Below, piece by piece: positions 1 to 6,532 of a stretch of DNA of 8,606 bases (position 1 is its first letter; the number at the start of each line of letters is the position of its first letter). The position numbers and the translations under genes were made by a program. The notes below the pieces were generated by a model. It did no database searches and was not told where the DNA came from. It saw only the letters and a program-made list of their open reading frames with translations. The DNA lies in assembly GCA_038880255.1 (NCBI GenBank), contig JAVZSA010000046.1, positions 1 to 8,606 of the forward strand. Reading direction: 5' to 3'. The stretch comes from ARK-15 sp038880255 (GTDB lineage Archaea > Thermoplasmatota > Thermoplasmata > Thermoplasmatales > ARK-15).

Positions 1-320
1 AAATTAAATTTTTTCAAATTTGTAATTGTAAATTCCATATTTTTTATTCTTATAGATCTTTTATTTTCAAAGTTGTCATATAATACAGAAATAAGATCTT
101 TATTTGGCGATGATATTAACAAATTCTTCTTTTTTCCAGGTTCAAAATCTCCAATAGGAAAAATGTCTGAAAATGTAAAAAATTTAAATTTTTTACTATC
201 GTGAATTGCTTCAAATTCTGTTCCCTTTAGGTAATAATATATCAATCCTTGAATTGCATGTTTATTCAATTTATCAAATGATCCGCTACAACAAGGCGAA
301 AATTCAAGAAGTAATCGCAT
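1..320 (-). CDS. cas6: Cas6-family CRISPR RNA endoribonuclease, N-terminal part (cut by the window edge)
   Basis: Reading the minus strand from the ATG at 320 gives 106 codons without a stop, running off the left edge. The protein starts MRLLLEFS and continues with HAIQGLIYYYLKGTEFEAIH, KFKFFTFSDIFPIGDF and NLLISSP, the usual N-terminal RAMP/ferredoxin-like half of Cas6. Cas6 cuts CRISPR precursor RNA within the repeats to give crRNAs for type I or III effectors. The family's general acid/base residues can be placed by motif: Tyr28 in LIY, His40 in AIHDSKK and a Lys among 43-46, matching the Tyr-His-Lys arrangement known from Pyrococcus Cas6. An SD-like AAGGT lies 8 nt before the ATG. The glycine-rich loop expected near the C-terminus is outside the window. 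The stretch SPCCSGSFD at 8-16, with two adjacent cysteines, is unusual. Family assignment rests on motif recognition, not on a search; the CRISPR subtype cannot be told. Confidence 0.85.
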   Translation of the reverse strand, partial: MRLLLEFSPCCSGSFDKLNKHAIQGLIYYYLKGTEFEAIHDSKKFKFFTFSDIFPIGDFEPGKKKNLLISSPNKDLISVLYDNFENKRSIRIKNMEFTITNLKKFN

Positions 321-352
321 GTTTCATTACCTTATTTTAAATAATAAAATTG

Positions 353-364
353 TTTAATTTAAAA
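353..364 (-). promoter_or_regulatory. Possible TATA box for cas6 in a gene-free AT-rich gap
   Basis: On the minus strand this reads as TTTAAATTAAAC-like sequence, about 35 nt upstream of the cas6 ATG, fitting an archaeal TATA box with a short leader that carries AAGGT. The surrounding gap (321-595) is very AT-rich, so chance TATA-like matches are common. I saw no CRISPR repeat, hairpin or further gene in this gap. Confidence 0.3.
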
Positions 365-554
365 TTTTTTCTAAAATTAACTAATATTATGAAGAAAATT
401 AGTATTTGACTTTATATTCAATTTATTTTTTTGATCAAGAATAAGCATTTCAATGTTTTTTAGTTTTTTAAAAATGATTATAGAGAATAATACCCTAAAA
501 AATTAAAAAAATAGTAATTCAAATTAAATATTAACGGATTTGTTTATGTAAAAA

Positions 555-564
555 TATTTAAATA
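555..564 (+). promoter_or_regulatory. TATA box for the PRC-barrel gene
   Basis: The palindromic TATTTAAATA is an excellent archaeal TATA box. A start site about 26 nt downstream would fall near 586, giving a leader of about 10 nt before the ATG at 596. That leader contains only a weak SD-like GGGATT. Confidence 0.55.
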
Positions 565-595
565 AAAGATTGATAATTACTATAAAGGGATTAAT

Positions 596-862
596 ATGCT
601 AACAGAAGTAACCGAATTAATTGGTCTCGAAATATATACTGATAAAGGATATCTCCTTGGTACCGTTGAGGATATTTCAATCGATATTGATCAACAAATA
701 ACATATGGCTTGTATGTACCAAAAACTAATCCCCTATTAGTGGAGGATGGTGTTCCTGTTCTTGTCCCTTTTAGGTGGGTAAAGGCTGTAGGGGATATTA
801 TCATAATGAAAAAATTCCCACAGTTTGTATCTCTTTCAACTGGAGAAAAGAAAAGTGAATAA
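596..862 (+). CDS. PRC-barrel domain protein (possible CdpB-like cell-division factor)
   Basis: An 88-aa soluble protein made almost entirely of one PRC-barrel: TELIGLEIYTDKGYLLGTVE at residues 5-24, followed by ISIDIDQQ, LYVPKTNPLLVEDG and the closing strands VPVLVPFRWVKAVGDIIIM near 53-71. The pattern G.EIYT..G..LG.VED and the ending VPFRWV.AVGDIII are typical of small stand-alone archaeal PRC-barrel proteins. Members of this group (CdpB proteins) have been reported to work with SepF and FtsZ in archaeal division; that role is known for relatives and only inferred here. There is no signal peptide or membrane segment. The ATG at 596 fits a TATA box at 555-564. It converges on thpR with 4 nt between the stop codons. 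Confidence 0.85.
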   Translation: MLTEVTELIGLEIYTDKGYLLGTVEDISIDIDQQITYGLYVPKTNPLLVEDGVPVLVPFRWVKAVGDIIIMKKFPQFVSLSTGEKKSE

Positions 863-866
863 AAAA
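850..866 (-). terminator. Possible T-rich terminator of thpR
   Basis: Directly after the thpR stop the minus strand reads TTTTTTATTCACTTTTC, the pyrimidine-rich run that often ends archaeal transcripts without a hairpin. It lies inside the 3' end of the converging PRC-barrel gene. It rests on base composition alone. Confidence 0.3.
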
Positions 867-1382
867 TTATTCTGAAAAATATTTTTTAATTTCTTCATAG
901 ATTGGACCATTTTTTGTTAAGGTACTTTTATAAATTGAAAAGTGATCCACAAATATTTCTCCAAATTCCTCATTTTTAAATATTTTTATATCGTTTGAGA
1001 TATCTTGAAATTCTTTGAATCTACCTATAGTTAAATGTGCGGAGAATTTTTCATTATTATATTTTGAAAGTGCATCTGATACATAATTTCCCAGGAAAAT
1101 TAAATCATCTGAAAATGCTCCTATCCATAAAACTCTAGCATTTTTTTCTTTTGGAAAAGCACCAGCACCTTTAAGTTTTATTGTGAAATTTTTAAATTTA
1201 ATTTTTGATAAAATGGAGTCAATATTTTTTATTTCTATTTCATCTATTTCTCCTAGAAATTTTAATGTAATATGCAAATTTTCAATTTCAACTAACTTTA
1301 TTTTGTATTTTTCAGAAAAGAATCTTTGCATTTTTTCAATTGATTCTAAAGGCGGTACTTTTATTGCCACAAAAGATCTCAT
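867..1382 (-). CDS. thpR: RNA 2',3'-cyclic phosphodiesterase (2H superfamily)
   Basis: A 171-aa protein of the 2H phosphoesterase family (ThpR/LigT), which hydrolyses 2',3'-cyclic phosphates at RNA ends to 2'-phosphates and can join tRNA halves in vitro. Both catalytic H-x-T-x motifs are present: HITL at His37 and HLTI at His116, spaced as expected in the two-lobed fold. The N-terminus MRSFVAIKVP is the classic family start, so I use the ATG at 1382 rather than the upstream in-frame ATG at 1406, which would add eight atypical residues. An AT-rich TATA-like element (AAATTTTAT, about 1404-1416) lies about 28 nt upstream of 1382, which suits a leaderless transcript. It is divergent from gcvH, with 67 bp between them, and converges on the PRC-barrel gene. 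Length is normal. The biological substrate in archaea is not settled. Confidence 0.9.
   Translation of the reverse strand: MRSFVAIKVPPLESIEKMQRFFSEKYKIKLVEIENLHITLKFLGEIDEIEIKNIDSILSKIKFKNFTIKLKGAGAFPKEKNARVLWIGAFSDDLIFLGNYVSDALSKYNNEKFSAHLTIGRFKEFQDISNDIKIFKNEEFGEIFVDHFSIYKSTLTKNGPIYEEIKKYFSE
882..894 (+). terminator. Possible T-rich terminator of the PRC-barrel gene
   Basis: About 20 nt after the PRC-barrel stop codon the plus strand reads TTTTTTAATTTC, inside the 3' end of the converging thpR. It is a plausible archaeal oligo-T terminator, but the region is AT-rich and nothing else supports it. Confidence 0.25.
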
Positions 1383-1417
1383 AATTGATAAATGTAATAT
1401 TACCATAAAATTTTTCT

Positions 1418-1429
1418 TAAAGTATATGA
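1418..1429 (+). promoter_or_regulatory. TATA box for gcvH-rlmE (leaderless)
   Basis: TTAAAGTATATG is centred about 26 nt before the ATG at 1450, so transcription would begin at or next to the start codon. There is no SD sequence in between, which supports a leaderless gcvH mRNA. Confidence 0.5.
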
Positions 1430-1449
1430 TTTACCATGTGTGATTAAAT

Positions 1450-1836
1450 ATGGAAATAGATAAAAGAATGAAATATTCAAAAACGCATGAATGGGTGCTT
1501 GTGGAAGGGAACAAGGTCAAGATTGGTGTATCTGATTATGCACAGCAGCAGTTGACAGATATTGTTTTTGTTGAGCTACCTGAAATTAATGCTAGGATAG
1601 AAAAAGGCAAATCCTTTGGTGTAATAGAATCTGTTAAGGCTGTTGAAGATGTATATGCACCAGTATCAGGAAAAGTAATTTCAAAGAATCAAGCAGTAAT
1701 TGATTCACCTGAATTAATAAATAATGATCCATACAATGCTTGGCTTATTGAAGTATCATTAGAAAATCCTAAGGATCTTGATGATTTGATGGATTCTGAA
1801 GCATACAAGAATTATCTAGAATCTGGAGCTCACTAA
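1450..1836 (+). CDS. gcvH: Glycine cleavage system H protein (lipoyl carrier)
   Basis: A 128-aa lipoyl-domain protein of normal length. The H protein carries the aminomethyl group on a lipoyl-lysine arm between the P, T and L proteins of the glycine cleavage system in the cytoplasm. Diagnostic segments are KYSKTHEWV near residues 8-16, VGVSDYAQ-like IGVSDYAQQQLTDIVFVELP near 25-44, the lipoylation site ESVKAVED with Lys63, and the C-terminal LINNDPYNAWLIEV. The ATG at 1450 fits a leaderless start; an internal Met7 (1468) would match shorter homologues and cannot be excluded. rlmE follows 5 nt after the stop, so they are probably co-transcribed. No P, T or L gene is in the window, so the H protein is encoded apart from its partners here. 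Confidence 0.95.
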   Translation: MEIDKRMKYSKTHEWVLVEGNKVKIGVSDYAQQQLTDIVFVELPEINARIEKGKSFGVIESVKAVEDVYAPVSGKVISKNQAVIDSPELINNDPYNAWLIEVSLENPKDLDDLMDSEAYKNYLESGAH

Positions 1837-1841
1837 TTTTG

Positions 1842-2435
1842 ATGAAAAGACAGGATTATTATTACAGAAAGGCAAAAAGGGAAAGGTATAAAAGTAGAGC
1901 ATCATACAAATTAAAGTTTATAGATGAAAAATTTTACATTTTTAAGAAAGGTTTTAATGTTCTTGATTTAGGTGCATCTCCAGGCGGATGGACTCAGGTT
2001 GCCTTAGAGCTCACATATGGTGGTAAGGTAATTTCTGTTGACATTAAGCCAGTTAGACTGGAGGGAAGTATTTACGTAAATGGTGACATATTTGATGAAA
2101 ATACTTTAGAAAAAATAAAGAAAAAAATGAATGAAAATGGAATAGAAAAATTTGATGTAATAATTTCAGACATGTCACCAAAAATATCTGGAATACGAGA
2201 AATAGATCATATGCAATCATTAGAACTTGGAAAAAGGGTGATTGAAATATCAAAGGATCTCTTAGCATTCAATGGATCAATTGTAATAAAACTATTTCAG
2301 GGTCAAGATCTAAATAACTTTAAAAATAATGTTGAAAAAAGTTTTGATTTTTGCAAGCTATATACACCGCCTGCATCAAGGGTAGGTAGCAGGGAAGTAT
2401 ATCTTGTTTGCAAAAGGTTCAAAGGGATTATTTAG
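1842..2435 (+). CDS. rlmE: 23S rRNA 2'-O-uridine methyltransferase (RlmE/FtsJ family)
   Basis: A 197-aa Rossmann-fold SAM-dependent methyltransferase. In bacteria RlmE methylates the 2'-O of U2552 in the A-loop of 23S rRNA; archaeal members are thought to act on the equivalent site. The SAM-binding motif VLDLGASPGGWTQVA is at about 40-54. The K-D-K-E catalytic tetrad is visible: Lys23 in SRASYKL, Asp110 in ISDMSP, Lys150 in VIKLFQG and Glu185 in SREVYLVC. The protein is the core domain only, with no TRAM extension. I chose the ATG at 1842. A TTG directly before it at 1839 is in frame, and GGAG at 1825-1828 inside gcvH lies 10 nt from the TTG and 13 nt from the ATG, so a TTG start adding one residue is possible. 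The last 8 bp overlap the end of the converging tldE-like gene. Confidence 0.93.
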   Translation: MKRQDYYYRKAKRERYKSRASYKLKFIDEKFYIFKKGFNVLDLGASPGGWTQVALELTYGGKVISVDIKPVRLEGSIYVNGDIFDENTLEKIKKKMNENGIEKFDVIISDMSPKISGIREIDHMQSLELGKRVIEISKDLLAFNGSIVIKLFQGQDLNNFKNNVEKSFDFCKLYTPPASRVGSREVYLVCKRFKGII

Positions 2436-3741
2436 CCTTTGTAATTTTCACATCACTCACAAGAACATAGGGAATCAGTGATGGCATTACCTCATCCCAC
2501 CATTTCACCTGAATTCTTTCAGAACTTACCTCTTTTATTGATGAAAAAATCCTAGGAAGATTATCACTTATTCTTATACCTTTCCACGATTCTATTATTT
2601 CGCCATTTTCAACATAGAATATACCATCTCTAGGGATTGTTGAAAAGTCACCATTCCTATAATCCTGGAACCTTGTATACCATGTATTAACAATAAACAG
2701 ACCTTTTTTCATTTCGCCCAAAATATCCTGATAACTCCTATGACCATTTTCCATCACAGGTTGCCATGGTTGTGGATTAATTATACCAGCATTACCTGTT
2801 GTTTCAGTCTCAAATCTCTTTGCAGTAGAAAAATTATGAAGATAATTTTTCACTATTCCCTTCTCAATAATTGTTACCTTCTTAGTTTCTGTACCTTCAT
2901 CATCAAATAGTCTATATCCAACACCAGATTCAAGTGTAGGATCATCATAAAGTGTGAAAAATTCACTACCAATCTTTTTACCCAATGTGTCTGTGAAGAA
3001 TGACATTCCAGTTTCAACGCTATAGGCTGATGCCATAGGTGCTGAATACGATATTAGAGAGCCAAAGCAAAGTGGATGGAATAAAATATCAAAATTTCCT
3101 TCCTTACCTTCCTTTGGTACATCCATAAGGAGTGCATAATCCGCTGCTTCCTCTCCAACATAATATGGATCAAAATCGTTTAATAAAGAATGGTGTGAAG
3201 TATGGAATGCAGATTGTCCAGGAAAACCATTTTCATTAAAGGCTCTAACTGAAAAATAAATACCAGTATTTCTATCATTTGCATTGTTATAATTTGTTGA
3301 AAGTGATACATCCTCAACAAAATGGTACATTACACCTGCAACTCTCTTAGCTCCCTTATCCTGTGCACCCTCTATGGCCCTCTTTGTAAGATAGTTCAGG
3401 TCCTCAAGGTTAATCAAAGTACCATCAGGTTCATGGCTCCTATAGCTTTGTTTTTTTGTATTCAATCCATAGAAATCCTTATTTTCAGGCATTTTATCTA
3501 AAAGCTTAACAAAATTTTCTATTGTCCTTTCCAAATTATCAAAATTCCTTACTGTGGTAAATAATGTTTTCTTTCCCTTCGAAAGGAAAAGGGAAAGTGC
3601 ATTTTCTTGATAATTTAGCATTATATCCAGTTTACTGTTAGAAAATCTTGTCTGTTTCATTTCTCTTTCCACATAAATTGCTGAAACTTCATCAGCACCA
3701 AAGGATATAGCTTTTTTAACAACATATTCTGTATCAATCAT
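2428..3741 (-). CDS. tldE: TldE/PmbA-like protein, partner of the TldD metalloprotease
   Basis: A 437-aa member of the TldD/PmbA family without the HExxxH zinc site, as expected for the TldE (PmbA) subunit. TldD and TldE form a cytoplasmic heterodimer that degrades or matures peptides, for example microcin precursors and the CcdA antitoxin in E. coli. Visible family features include the N-terminal repeat-like half (IDTEYVVKKAISFGADEVSA), the central DILFHP segment where TldD has its metal site, YSVETGMSFFTDTLGKKIGS, and the C-terminal half with TTGNAGIINPQPWQP. The frame extends upstream to 3795, but the ATG at 3741 is preceded by an excellent SD (GAGGTGAT) and gives the usual N-terminus, so the extra 18 residues are rejected. 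It starts 5 nt after the tldD stop. The substrate in archaea is unknown. Confidence 0.9.
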   Translation of the reverse strand: MIDTEYVVKKAISFGADEVSAIYVEREMKQTRFSNSKLDIMLNYQENALSLFLSKGKKTLFTTVRNFDNLERTIENFVKLLDKMPENKDFYGLNTKKQSYRSHEPDGTLINLEDLNYLTKRAIEGAQDKGAKRVAGVMYHFVEDVSLSTNYNNANDRNTGIYFSVRAFNENGFPGQSAFHTSHHSLLNDFDPYYVGEEAADYALLMDVPKEGKEGNFDILFHPLCFGSLISYSAPMASAYSVETGMSFFTDTLGKKIGSEFFTLYDDPTLESGVGYRLFDDEGTETKKVTIIEKGIVKNYLHNFSTAKRFETETTGNAGIINPQPWQPVMENGHRSYQDILGEMKKGLFIVNTWYTRFQDYRNGDFSTIPRDGIFYVENGEIIESWKGIRISDNLPRIFSSIKEVSSERIQVKWWDEVMPSLIPYVLVSDVKITKAK

Positions 3742-3745
3742 AAAT

Positions 3746-3753
3746 ATCACCTC
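3746..3753 (-). promoter_or_regulatory. SD of tldE containing the tldD stop codon
   Basis: The minus strand reads GAGGTGAT just upstream of the tldE ATG. The TGA inside it (3747-3749) is the tldD stop, so ribosomes finishing tldD end on the SD of tldE, which suggests translational coupling. It decides the start at 3741. Confidence 0.8.
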
Positions 3754-5129
3754 ATATAAACATTCCTCAATCTTATATATGGACCACCCATCCATACATC
3801 GACGCCCTGCATTGGATCACCTTTACCACATGTACCTGCGAAAAATTTCAAGTCTTTTGAGAGTGCATCAACAGCACTATAAAATCCTGTTGTTGTAATT
3901 TCTAGAACAGGCCTCTTAACAGGTTCCTTAATTTCACCATTTTCAATAATGTATGCCTCCCTACCTACATATTTCTCATTAAATCTAACATCATCTATAT
4001 TCCATTCTGTGAATGAATTCATCAAAATACCGTATTTAACACCTTCTAAAAGTTCTTCAAATGTATGATTTCCAGGTTCAATATAGGTAGTACTCATTCT
4101 CACAATAGGTTCCTTATCCCATTCTGAAGATCTTGCAGCACCATTACTCTTCAATCCAAGTTGTCCTGCGAATTCCCTATTCATTAAAAACTCGTTTATT
4201 CTTCCATTCTTGTAAAGGTATCTTTTTCTTGCCCTCACACCCTCAAAATCATACTTATAATAGCCAAAGCTATGATCAATTGTGGGATCATCAACAACAT
4301 TCACCACGTCACTACCAATCCTCTCATTTATCATATTTGGTTTTATAAATGATTCACCTGCCTGAGCAGCTTCTCTTCCAAGGATCCTATCAGCCTCTGT
4401 TGGATGGCCACAGGATTCATGGGCAACTATACCGGAAACTTCAGGACCCACTATAATATCCATTTTCCCTTCCGGTGCCTTTTTACTTAATGCGATCTTT
4501 TTCAATTTTTTTGCCTCCTCAACAGTATTCTCAATCAAGTTCCATTCTTTCAAAGCTTCATATCCTCCACTTTTTCCAAACTCTTGGCTACCCTGTTCAA
4601 AATTTCCATCCTCAATTACGCCAATGAAATAATAATAGAAAACGCTTGGCAATTTACCTTTCAACCTTGTACCTTCAGTATTCATATATTCAATCTCTGT
4701 TAGTTTATCCCTAAGGAATTGCATTCTGATAGGTACACCAGTTGAAACTAGTGCTTTATCAATATCCATTAAGTGTGAAATTTTTTCTTCCAATGGGAAA
4801 TCATCCAGTTTTATTGTTTCATCAACCTTCCAATCATCCTTCTCTATTTTTTCCTCTGACAATTTTACTTCCCTTTTTTCCAAAGATTTTGATGATCTGA
4901 TTGCTCTTTCCACCACCTTTTTTAAATTTGCTCCATCAAGGTTTGATGTGGAATAAAATGAAAAATTTTTGTCAAGTACTCTAACTGCAAATCCCTTTTC
5001 CTCAGATGTTTCTATGCCACTAATAACTCCATTTTTCACAATTACCATGTTCCTTTTTACACTCATCAATCTTATTTCACCATATTTTGCATTCCTTTCA
5101 ATCTCTTTCAAAAGTGTTTCAAGATCCAT
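3747..5129 (-). CDS. tldD: TldD zinc metalloprotease
   Basis: A 460-aa TldD-family peptidase. The zinc motif HExxxH is present as HESCGH at residues 237-242, inside VSGIVAHESCGHPTEADRI, with Glu238 the expected catalytic base. Cys434 in FAGTCGKGDPMQG is the likely third metal ligand, as in other TldD proteins. The N-terminal half contains GFAVRVLDKNFSFYSTS near 46-62. TldD pairs with TldE, encoded immediately downstream; substrates must be threaded into the closed heterodimer cavity, so it favours unfolded peptides. The ATG at 5129 has the SD GAGGTGAT at 5133-5140, which overlaps the stop codon of the upstream CBS gene. It is a little shorter than the bacterial enzyme but complete in all key motifs. 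Archaeal targets are not known. Confidence 0.94.
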   Translation of the reverse strand: MDLETLLKEIERNAKYGEIRLMSVKRNMVIVKNGVISGIETSEEKGFAVRVLDKNFSFYSTSNLDGANLKKVVERAIRSSKSLEKREVKLSEEKIEKDDWKVDETIKLDDFPLEEKISHLMDIDKALVSTGVPIRMQFLRDKLTEIEYMNTEGTRLKGKLPSVFYYYFIGVIEDGNFEQGSQEFGKSGGYEALKEWNLIENTVEEAKKLKKIALSKKAPEGKMDIIVGPEVSGIVAHESCGHPTEADRILGREAAQAGESFIKPNMINERIGSDVVNVVDDPTIDHSFGYYKYDFEGVRARKRYLYKNGRINEFLMNREFAGQLGLKSNGAARSSEWDKEPIVRMSTTYIEPGNHTFEELLEGVKYGILMNSFTEWNIDDVRFNEKYVGREAYIIENGEIKEPVKRPVLEITTTGFYSAVDALSKDLKFFAGTCGKGDPMQGVDVWMGGPYIRLRNVYMR

Positions 5130-5132
5130 AAT

Positions 5133-5140
5133 ATCACCTC
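5133..5140 (-). promoter_or_regulatory. SD of tldD overlapping the stop of the CBS-domain gene
   Basis: The minus strand reads GAGGTGAT 3 nt before the tldD ATG. The upstream CBS gene ends CCA-TGA at 5139-5141, so its stop codon supplies the first bases of this SD. The arrangement repeats that at the tldD/tldE junction. Confidence 0.75.
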
Positions 5141-6284
5141 ATGGCATTATTTTTCTTAGCTCCTTCTCCCTTTCCTTATCCTTTCTCACAGCCCTGTAAA
5201 GTGCATTCATGACAGTATCAAAAAGTGAAAAAATATTGTAGTCATGGTCAGATTTGTAAAACACCTTTTTCTCAGTTACCAATCTTGCTCTCAAACTGTA
5301 TTCAATCTCATTTGATGTGGGTCTATGTTCCTCCACATGAAATGTAAGAGATTGGGGCCTGTAATTTTCAAATTTGTTAATTTTTTTCAGATATTTTTCC
5401 ACTATGGTATAAATTGAATCATAGACTGACGGATCTTCAGTTTCAAAGCCCGTGATCTGGACAAACACATTTTCCTCTTCCTTTCTTTTTACAAAGTTTT
5501 CTATTATATCTTTTTGAGTCACTATACCAACAGGTTTATTTTCATCATTTACAATAACAACGATGTATGATTTCATTTTCAGCATTGTTTCAATTACATC
5601 CTTCAATTTTTTATTCATCTCAACGGAAACTGGAGGAGAAATAAAATCACCCACCTTAAATTCCTTTTTTTCCTTCTGCCCTTTATATTCTCCCATTTTA
5701 AGTCTCTTTTTCAATCTCCACATTGCAGTTGAAATATCATCTATTTGAATCATTCCCTTGAGATGTTCATGTGAATCCACCACTGGTAACGTCATTTCGT
5801 TCAAATTTCTCATCTTTTCAATGGCCACATAGATATTATCATCTTCCCTTACAGTTATTGGGTCCTTCACCATTATCTGTGAAATCTTAATATTTACATA
5901 ATCTGGAAAGTTTAGTAAGGCTTTAGTGAAATCTGTCCTAGAGACAAGGCCAGCAAGAATATCGTTTACCTTTGTTACAGGGAGTGATCTTAAGCCGTTA
6001 TCCACCATTATTTTTATTGCCTCAAGAACAGTAAAATTTTCTTCTACCTTTGGTGGATAAATCATTAATGTGGAAATCTTTGCAGTGAGTGGTACATTCC
6101 TTTTTCTCATTAAATTTTCATAATCAAAATAGCCCCTCACCCTCATTTTCTCATCAACAACTGGCACCTCATGTACACCATTTTCCTTCAGAACACTGAG
6201 CACCTTTGAAAGCACATCATCGACGTGAACATAAACAGGGTTTTTACTCATTATATCCTTTACCAACATTTCTTCAAATTTCAT
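5139..6284 (-). CDS. Four-CBS-domain protein with C-terminal HPF/RaiA-like domain (candidate ribosome hibernation factor)
   Basis: A 381-aa soluble protein. Four CBS motifs occur in order, at roughly residues 5-60 (VKDIMSKNPVYV...), 70-127, 134-190 (ISQIMVKDPITV...) and 212-267, forming two Bateman modules that usually bind adenine nucleotides. From about 272 to 381 a different domain follows: a strand NVFVQITGF, a helix YDSIYTIVEKYLKKINKF, a strand SLTFHVEEH, YSLRARLVT, then DYNIFSLFDTVMNALYRAVR and a basic KDKEREKE tail. That order and the ending resemble HPF/RaiA (S30AE) ribosome hibernation factors. CBS-containing hibernation factors have been reported in archaea; the role here is inferred. 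The ATG at 6284 has SD GGTGGT and overlaps the upstream stop (ATGA); an upstream in-frame GTG at 6293 is less likely. If right, nucleotide state would gate ribosome binding. Confidence 0.85.
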   Translation of the reverse strand: MKFEEMLVKDIMSKNPVYVHVDDVLSKVLSVLKENGVHEVPVVDEKMRVRGYFDYENLMRKRNVPLTAKISTLMIYPPKVEENFTVLEAIKIMVDNGLRSLPVTKVNDILAGLVSRTDFTKALLNFPDYVNIKISQIMVKDPITVREDDNIYVAIEKMRNLNEMTLPVVDSHEHLKGMIQIDDISTAMWRLKKRLKMGEYKGQKEKKEFKVGDFISPPVSVEMNKKLKDVIETMLKMKSYIVVIVNDENKPVGIVTQKDIIENFVKRKEEENVFVQITGFETEDPSVYDSIYTIVEKYLKKINKFENYRPQSLTFHVEEHRPTSNEIEYSLRARLVTEKKVFYKSDHDYNIFSLFDTVMNALYRAVRKDKEREKELRKIMP

Positions 6285-6478
6285 TTTAACCACCTTTCCA
6301 ATTTTTCAATATGGGAATGTTCCCTCTGTAAAACATGCTCGTCCATCATTCTTTGAATGAAATCTTCAAGGGATTCCTCATCCTTCAACCTCACCCTCTT
6401 AATTTCATAAAGACAATCTGAGCAATACACGCCTAACCCATTCTTAATAGGGGCACCACAAAGTATGCACCTGTTCAT
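6281..6478 (-). CDS. Small four-cysteine zinc-binding protein
   Basis: A 65-aa protein with a treble-clef or rubredoxin-like metal knuckle pair at its N-terminus: CILCGAPI (Cys4, Cys7) and VYCSDCLYEI (Cys19, Cys22), which should bind one zinc. The rest (about 25-65) is charged and helical, with RVRLKDEESLEDFIQRMMDE and EKLERWLK and no membrane segment. I do not recognise a named family. It is the first gene of the minus-strand operon; SD GGTG at 6485-6488 precedes the ATG at 6478 by 6 nt. Its stop overlaps the CBS-HPF start codon as ATGA, so the two are probably translationally coupled and may act together. A role in ribosome or RNA binding is a guess from that linkage. Confidence 0.8.
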   Translation of the reverse strand: MNRCILCGAPIKNGLGVYCSDCLYEIKRVRLKDEESLEDFIQRMMDEHVLQREHSHIEKLERWLK

Positions 6479-6509
6479 AATTTACACCATATTAAGTATT
6501 TCAAAGATG

Positions 6510-6526
6510 TTTATTAAAGATTTCGC
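6510..6526 (-). promoter_or_regulatory. Promoter of the zinc protein-CBS-tldD-tldE operon
   Basis: On the minus strand GCGAAA (6526-6521) is followed by CTTTAATAAA (6519-6510), a plausible BRE plus TATA box. A start about 26 nt downstream gives a leader of about 10 nt that contains the GGTG SD. The same GCGAAA precedes the ftsZ TATA box at 8315. Confidence 0.55.
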
Positions 6527-6532
6527 TATTTT

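Noticed and set aside
321..595. CRISPR repeats next to cas6
   Set aside because: The gap is simple AT-rich sequence; no direct repeat with regular spacing was found.
1183..1443. 86-aa plus-strand frame opposite thpR
   Set aside because: Antisense of the thpR coding sequence, with Ile/Phe/Ser-rich composition and no start signals.
3742..3795. Upstream-extended start of tldE at 3795
   Set aside because: The extra 18 residues overlap tldD, have no SD and do not look like a family N-terminus, while the ATG at 3741 has a near-perfect SD.
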